From Bin16 sp965206315 (GTDB taxonomy: Bacteria; Chloroflexota; Dehalococcoidia; Lucifugimonadales; Australimonadaceae), in the NCBI GenBank assembly GCA_965206315.1, contig OZ242210.1, positions 2,480,001 to 2,544,000 on the forward strand: a DNA stretch of 64,000 bases, given 5' to 3'. Below are positions 58,295 through 64,000 of this stretch, in pieces. Below the pieces are notes generated by a model. The model was not told the origin of the DNA. It saw only the letters and a list, made by a program, of their open reading frames with translations, and made no database searches. A program made the translations under genes and the position numbers. Numbering within the stretch: position 1 is the first letter of the stretch; the number at the start of each line of letters is the position of its first letter.

Positions 58295-59308
58295 CTACCC
58301 TCGCGCCGCCTCCAGCATGTCCGCGTACTCTTCCAGCGGCGTACGTCCTTCGCGCAGCTCCTCGATGCGGTCACGCCAGCGTTGCGGGATGGTGTCGATG
58401 CCGAACCGCGCACCCAGAACCGCGCCTGCCACCGCGCCGTTCGTGTCGGTGTCGCCACCTGCCTCGACCACGGCGCGCAGCCCCTGCTCGAAGTCCGGCG
58501 CGCGCCAGAGCGGGATGAGCCCGGCCCGCAGGGCCAGGAGCGTGAACCCCAGGTTCCAGCCGTCGAACTCGACCTCGCCTATCTCCAGGCTCGCAGCCTG
58601 CTCTACCGCGATCCGGACGCTGTGCGGCATCCCTGCTTCGTACCCGTACCGGGACAGCTCGGGCAGCGACGCCAGCACCGCCTCCTCCGCCGCAGCGATG
58701 AGTGCGTCCGCATCGATCGTTTCGCCCCGCAGCGCAACTGCGATGCCGATGTTCAGCGCGACGCACGACCAGCCGCACCGCACGTCCCAGTGCGTCGGCA
58801 CGGCGCTGATGACGCTGTTTCGAGCAAGCGCAACCGCGTCGTCGCGCCACCGGACAGCGATAGGCGCACAGCGCATCAGGGCGCCGTTGCCAGCGCTCTT
58901 GCCGCCCCATGCCTCCCGAGAGGCGTCCTCGATGGCCAACCCTCTCGGCTGCCGCACGTCGTCCAGCGTGCCCCAGGCGAGGCGACGGGGAGCGCTTCCG
59001 CCGAAGAGCGCGAGCACCTGGTGCGTAAGGTTTCCCATCCCGAGCCCATTGATCTCGCCCCACTCCCAGAAGCGGTGGCCGAGGTCTTCCACGTCCAGCG
59101 GCCCTTCCTCCGCAGCCTCGGCGATGATGAGCGACTGGGCCAGGTCGTCGTCGTCCGGGAAGCCGGGCCTGGCGGCGATGTCGCGCATCCCGTCCGGGAA
59201 GCGGTGGCGTACGTCGTCTTTCGTGCGGCCCTCGACGGTGATGCCGAGCAGGTTGCCCGCCGCGATCCCCACCATGAGCCCGCGGGCCCGGTCGTCCGCC
59301 GTGCTCAT
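58295..59308 (-). CDS. ADP-ribosylglycohydrolase family protein
   Basis: 337 residues. RARGLMVGIAAGNLLG at the N-terminus, and GGDTDTNGAVAGAVLGARFG with the Mg-binding Asp pair near the C-terminus, plus GNGALMRCAPI. This family (DraG/ARH) removes ADP-ribose from Arg or other adducts. Its start lies 6 bp after the acetyl-CoA synthetase stop, so one transcript. No nitrogenase or DraT is present, so the target is unknown; acs or another enzyme could be regulated. Confidence 0.92.
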   Translation of the reverse strand: MSTADDRARGLMVGIAAGNLLGITVEGRTKDDVRHRFPDGMRDIAARPGFPDDDDLAQSLIIAEAAEEGPLDVEDLGHRFWEWGEINGLGMGNLTHQVLALFGGSAPRRLAWGTLDDVRQPRGLAIEDASREAWGGKSAGNGALMRCAPIAVRWRDDAVALARNSVISAVPTHWDVRCGWSCVALNIGIAVALRGETIDADALIAAAEEAVLASLPELSRYGYEAGMPHSVRIAVEQAASLEIGEVEFDGWNLGFTLLALRAGLIPLWRAPDFEQGLRAVVEAGGDTDTNGAVAGAVLGARFGIDTIPQRWRDRIEELREGRTPLEEYADMLEAARG

Positions 59309-59314
59309 GGCGCC

Positions 59315-61216
<1,902 letters not shown>

Positions 61217-61281
61217 GAAGGGGTCCTCCGCACGGGTCGTGCGAGCGCGATGTTATGGGAGCGCCGCGTTTCCGGCAATAG

Positions 61282-61328
61282 TCACAAACACTCACGGAAA
61301 ATCGGGCCGATAATCACACACCGGTTAC
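61282..61328. promoter_or_regulatory. Candidate element with helically spaced TYAC half-sites, copy A
   Basis: TCAC at 61282 and 61292, TCAC at 61314 and TTAC at 61325, spaced 10, 22 and 11 bp (about one or two helix turns), around a GGGCCGA core. A second version with the same order and spacing is at 61980-62029. Both lie before small ORFs beginning ATGAGCAG. Confidence 0.5.
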
Positions 61329-61353
61329 ACCCTTTGTGATAGAGGGTACAACG

Positions 61354-61449
61354 ATGAGCAGAACCATTGAACGCATCACCAGCGGCCTGCGGTGTCGTCG
61401 ACACTCCGTGAGGGAGGATTCGTGTCCGAGGCGGAGTAGACCGCGATGA
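61354..61449 (+). CDS. Possible 31-residue leader ORF
   Basis: MSRTIERITSGLRCRRHS... with GAGGG about 8 nt before the ATG. Its TGA overlaps the ATG of the next gene (ATGA), suggesting translational coupling. Basic and Arg-rich. Could be a leader peptide; not in any known family. Confidence 0.4.
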   Translation: MSRTIERITSGLRCRRHSVREDSCPRRSRPR

Positions 61450-61829
61450 GCAGGCGGCTGGACCTGTTGCTGGTGGTGGCCGGGACCATCGTGCTGGCGG
61501 GGGGCCTCTGGTGGATATGGATCGGCGGCGGCGATGACGGGGAGAGAGGGGCGCCGCCCACCGGCGGGACTGTCCCCGGAGAGATAGAGACCGCGGCCCG
61601 GAATCTCCTCGCCGGGGAGTTGGACGTGGACCCAGAGGAATTCAGGCTCGACGGCTCCGAGCAGGTGGGGTGGCCCGACGCCGGCCTGGGATGCCCGGAG
61701 AAGGGCTATGCCTACGCCCAGGTCATCACTCCGGGCTACAAGCTTGTCTTCGACTTCGCGGGCGCCTCCCACGCGGTGCATACCAACGCGGACGGCGCCC
61801 ACATGGTGGTCTGCCGGGACGGACCGTAG
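61446..61829 (+). CDS. Membrane-anchored small secreted-domain protein
   Basis: 127 residues. N-terminal helix at 7-27 (LLLVVAGTIVLAGGLWWIW), then a compact domain VGWPDAGLGCPEKGYAYAQVITPGYKLVFDFAG...HTNADGAHMVVC. The W-x-D-x-x-L-G-C-P...ITPGY...HT...VxC pattern with two Cys is known from many Chloroflexota and cyanobacterial exported proteins of unknown function. Domain faces outside. Possibly coupled to the 31-residue ORF upstream. Confidence 0.78.
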   Translation: MSRRLDLLLVVAGTIVLAGGLWWIWIGGGDDGERGAPPTGGTVPGEIETAARNLLAGELDVDPEEFRLDGSEQVGWPDAGLGCPEKGYAYAQVITPGYKLVFDFAGASHAVHTNADGAHMVVCRDGP

Positions 61830-61841
61830 CACGTGCCGCTC

Positions 61842-61881
61842 ACCGGAGGGGCGAACCCCTGTACCCCTGGGGGTCTCCGGT
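61842..61881 (+). terminator. Hairpin-like repeat after the secreted-domain gene
   Basis: ACCGGAG (61842-61848) pairs with CTCCGGT (61875-61881), enclosing a smaller AGGGG/CCCCT stem. No T-run, so termination is only possible. Confidence 0.35.
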
Positions 61882-61979
61882 GGGCGGCGCCCCTACCCCT
61901 CCCGCCGGCATCCGGTCCAGCAGCACCAGGACGTAGCGGAGGTCGTTGGGGTCGTCCCCATACCGGAATCCGTAAATGA

Positions 61980-62029
61980 TTACAAGCGGTTACGGCAAAT
62001 TGGCCCGAATAGTTACACCCTGGTTGTAC
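61980..62029. promoter_or_regulatory. Candidate element with helically spaced TYAC half-sites, copy B
   Basis: TTAC at 61980, 61990 and 62013, then TTGTAC near 62024, spaced 10, 23 and 11 bp around GGCCCGA. Shares layout and about 65 percent of bases with copy A. Lies 36 bp before ATGAGCAG at 62065. Confidence 0.5.
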
Positions 62030-62064
62030 CCGCGGTGGTATAAGCGAACGGGGATATTCCCGCC

Positions 62065-62304
62065 ATGAGCAGTACCTCCTCGGGCATGGCATGGGGAAAG
62101 ACCGTGCCGGCGACAGCGCCGACTCGGGCGCCGGGCGGTGTGACGCCCCGGTCCGGGGAGCCGGCGCTCGGCGCGCGGGGGATGACGCATTTAATTGATC
62201 CCCCCCCCCATTTTCGCGATCTTCACGCGCGCCTAGCCCCTCCTCCAGTTTCCCTGTACGTTCGGCCCGGCGCCCCCGCGGGCATGGCGCGAGCGCAGGT
62301 GTAG
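62065..62304 (+). CDS. Possible small hypothetical protein
   Basis: 79 residues, low-complexity (Pro, Ala, Arg), no recognised family. Starts MSSTSSGMAW, like the MSRT start of the ORF at 61354. Crosses a 10-C run (62200-62209), so its frame after that is uncertain. No SD site. Weak call. Confidence 0.3.
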   Translation: MSSTSSGMAWGKTVPATAPTRAPGGVTPRSGEPALGARGMTHLIDPPPHFRDLHARLAPPPVSLYVRPGAPAGMARAQV

Positions 62305-62314
62305 CAGGCGCGCC

Positions 62315-64000
62315 GTGAGAAGCGTCGGCCGGCCGGTCAGCCAGGCAGTCGCTGTTGGCCTGCTCGCGCTCGCGCTCGCCGCGTGCGAGTCGGCCCCTCC
62401 GCCCACGGTCAGCGTCGTCGGGGGCCACACGCCCGCCCCTGCCGTTACCCCATCACCCGCGTTCACCCCGACTCCGGCCCTGACGCCTACGCCCACCCCG
62501 ACCCCAACGCCTACCGTCACCCCCACGCCTACTCCGACGCCAACCTCGACGCCCAGCCCGACGCCGGACCTCATCGGCATAGTGGTGGCCGCGATGGCCA
62601 CCATCGAGGCGGGCAGGCCCACACCCACGCCTACGCCAACACTCACGCCGACGCCTACGCCTACACTCACCCCGACACCCACTCCGACCCCCGTGCCTAC
62701 GCCAACGCCCGTGCCAACCGTGACCCCGACGCCGCTCCCACCCACGCCCACGCATACGCCGGCGCCCCCGATAGTGCGGTACGAGTCGGTCGGGTCAGGG
62801 CAGTCGTCGGCGCCCACAACGGTCTCGACGGCATGCAGGCGGCCAACGCCGAACAACATCCGGCCCGATACGCCCGATCCTGCCGCGGAGGAGAACTTCG
62901 CGGTCGCGTGGGACCCGCCGTACCTCGGCGCGGAGGCGTGCACGCTCATCGGCTACGAGGTGCGTTACAAGGAAGAGAACGTGGGCGCCTGGGAGCGGGT
63001 GGAGCTGGGAATGGTCAACCGCTATGGCGCGACGGTGGAGCCCGGCCTGTACGAGGTCCGCGTATCCGCGAAGTACGGCACGCCGAACGCGCAGGTCGAG
63101 GCCGGCGAGGTGCAGCCGCCGCCAACCCCGACACCGGAGCCAGGCTGCTCGATCTCGGCGACGTTCCGCGCAGACGTTGTTCGTGGCGTGAGCGGCGAGT
63201 GGCAGCGCAGCGCAGCGTGCGTCGGCCCGGTGCGCATCGAGTACAAGCGGATTGCCCGCCACGCGTGGGAGCACGGTATCGTAGACGCCGCGTCGTCTTT
63301 CGAGTTGGACGGCTTGGCTCTGGTCAAATACAGATTCCGCGCCCAGACACTGGACGCGAATGGCCGCGAGCACTGGAGCGACGTAACCACACTGGAGGTA
63401 CGTCGCGACCCAACTGAGCCTATTCAGGTTGGGCGTCCAGAGAACGTGCGCATTGAGGCTGACCACTACTACAGGATCCAAGTCTGGTGGGACGCCCCTG
63501 CGTCTATGCCGGAAGGTAAGCGTCTGACTGCCTACTACATAGACCTTCTGCACGAAGACGGCAGTTCTGAGCGTGTGCGCCTCCGGCCGAGCGACGAGTA
63601 TTTCTTCACGTACTTACCTGACCAGGACGGCGTGGAGTATTCCGCTCAAGTCATTTCTGAGTTGACGGACAGCAACGACGTGAAGACGTTGGCATACTCC
63701 GAGCGCCCTGACCCGCTAGAGATATGGTGGGAACCATTCAGGGTGTGGTGGATAGACCGCACGCCAAACGCAGGACCGTCTCAACGCATCTATATGCAAG
63801 TCGCGTCCAGCGTATACTCATCCGCCAATTGCTATGTGAATGGCGGGGTAATCAACTGCCCGCCGCTCACGCTCGTCAGTCTGAACTTTGCCCCGCCGGG
63901 GAGATGGGTTATTACCTCTGTACTGACAGGCGATGATTTGAGGTCAACTGCCGGAGGACTGGAAGACCACCGAGGCAATGTTTATGTAGTAGGAGCAGCC
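62315..64000 (+). CDS. Lipoprotein with Thr-Pro linkers and fibronectin-III-like domains, 3' truncated
   Basis: Open from a GTG at 62315 to the window end (over 560 residues). N-terminus VRSVGRPVSQAVAVGLLALALAAC is a lipoprotein signal with lipobox LAAC. Two long linkers of TP dipeptides surround a short helical segment DLIGIVVAAMATIEAG. From about residue 190: ENFAVAWDPPYLGAEACTLIGYEVRYKEE...GLYEVRVSAKY and PENVRIEADHYYRIQVWWDAPASMPEGKRLTAYYIDLLHEDG, each like a fibronectin type III domain. Surface-exposed, probably binding or structural. Weak SD (AGG). Related in architecture to the lipoprotein at 28000. Confidence 0.8.
   Translation, partial: MRSVGRPVSQAVAVGLLALALAACESAPPPTVSVVGGHTPAPAVTPSPAFTPTPALTPTPTPTPTPTVTPTPTPTPTSTPSPTPDLIGIVVAAMATIEAGRPTPTPTPTLTPTPTPTLTPTPTPTPVPTPTPVPTVTPTPLPPTPTHTPAPPIVRYESVGSGQSSAPTTVSTACRRPTPNNIRPDTPDPAAEENFAVAWDPPYLGAEACTLIGYEVRYKEENVGAWERVELGMVNRYGATVEPGLYEVRVSAKYGTPNAQVEAGEVQPPPTPTPEPGCSISATFRADVVRGVSGEWQRSAACVGPVRIEYKRIARHAWEHGIVDAASSFELDGLALVKYRFRAQTLDANGREHWSDVTTLEVRRDPTEPIQVGRPENVRIEADHYYRIQVWWDAPASMPEGKRLTAYYIDLLHEDGSSERVRLRPSDEYFFTYLPDQDGVEYSAQVISELTDSNDVKTLAYSERPDPLEIWWEPFRVWWIDRTPNAGPSQRIYMQVASSVYSSANCYVNGGVINCPPLTLVSLNFAPPGRWVITSVLTGDDLRSTAGGLEDHRGNVYVVGAA

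Noticed and set aside
62460..62770. Period-6 repeats that look like a short tandem array or CRISPR
   Set aside because: They encode TP linkers in an open lipoprotein frame, have no spacers, and vary codon by codon.

Overview
The window is about 64 kb of GC-rich bacterial chromosome with dense, mostly RBS-led genes. A strong anti-SD (GGAGG) precedes most starts, and GTG and TTG starts are common. The gene families point to a heterotrophic Chloroflexota lineage of the Dehalococcoidia/SAR202 type: many paralogous Gfo/Idh/MocA oxidoreductases, COG2159 amidohydrolases, VOC proteins, large double cupins, Asp-box (BNR) propeller proteins, an enolase-superfamily enzyme, and lipoproteins with Thr-Pro linkers. 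This placement is an inference from content, not from a marker gene. No rRNA, tRNA or CRISPR array was recognised.

Layout. 1-7.2 kb is a housekeeping block: end of a GH15-type glucoamylase/trehalase, fabF, recJ, a convergent lgt, a Xer-type recombinase, rpiB, a cytidylate-kinase-like gene and a tail-anchored protein. 7.3-11 kb is an operon of two Gfo/Idh/MocA dehydrogenases and a BNR propeller, closed by a hairpin terminator. 11-19.5 kb is rich in palindromic interspersed repeats; it carries a small Cys-rich protein, an operon of two paralogous diiron-like proteins plus an SDR, a pair of Ala/Tyr-repeat proteins, a HisN-like phosphatase, a double VOC protein and an intact IS30-family element. 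19.5-25.4 kb holds a tyrosine phosphatase with a double cupin, EutA, an MT-A70 methyltransferase, and an MFS transporter with a coupled membrane protein. 25.4-45.4 kb is a long catabolic region of VOC proteins, amidohydrolases, SDR, GMC oxidase, double cupin, enolase-superfamily enzyme, LigB-type extradiol dioxygenase, a third Gfo/Idh dehydrogenase and an ornithine cyclodeaminase homologue.

45.4-48.6 kb is a lower-GC, island-like stretch: inverted repeats, a PIN toxin with a candidate antitoxin, a frameshifted retropepsin-like gene, a small membrane protein and a NucS-like nuclease with a PUA/EVE-like tail. 48.6-50.7 kb has a third double cupin and a small two-helix membrane protein. 50.8-56.6 kb is a tight six-gene operon (two amidohydrolases, an M29/NicX-like metalloprotein, two dihydroxyphthalate-decarboxylase-like proteins and a cysteine-dioxygenase-like cupin), facing an aldehyde dehydrogenase. 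58.3-61.2 kb is an acetyl-CoA synthetase with an ADP-ribosylglycohydrolase. The end holds small secreted proteins, two copies of a candidate regulatory element with helically spaced TYAC half-sites, and a long lipoprotein gene with fibronectin-III-like domains that runs off the window.

Taken together, the catabolic genes match the families of the phthalate-to-protocatechuate 4,5-cleavage route: Pht4/LigC-like Gfo/Idh, Pht5-like decarboxylases, a LigB-type ring-cleavage dioxygenase and LigJ-like amidohydrolases. No ring-hydroxylating oxygenase is present, so the true substrates are unknown.
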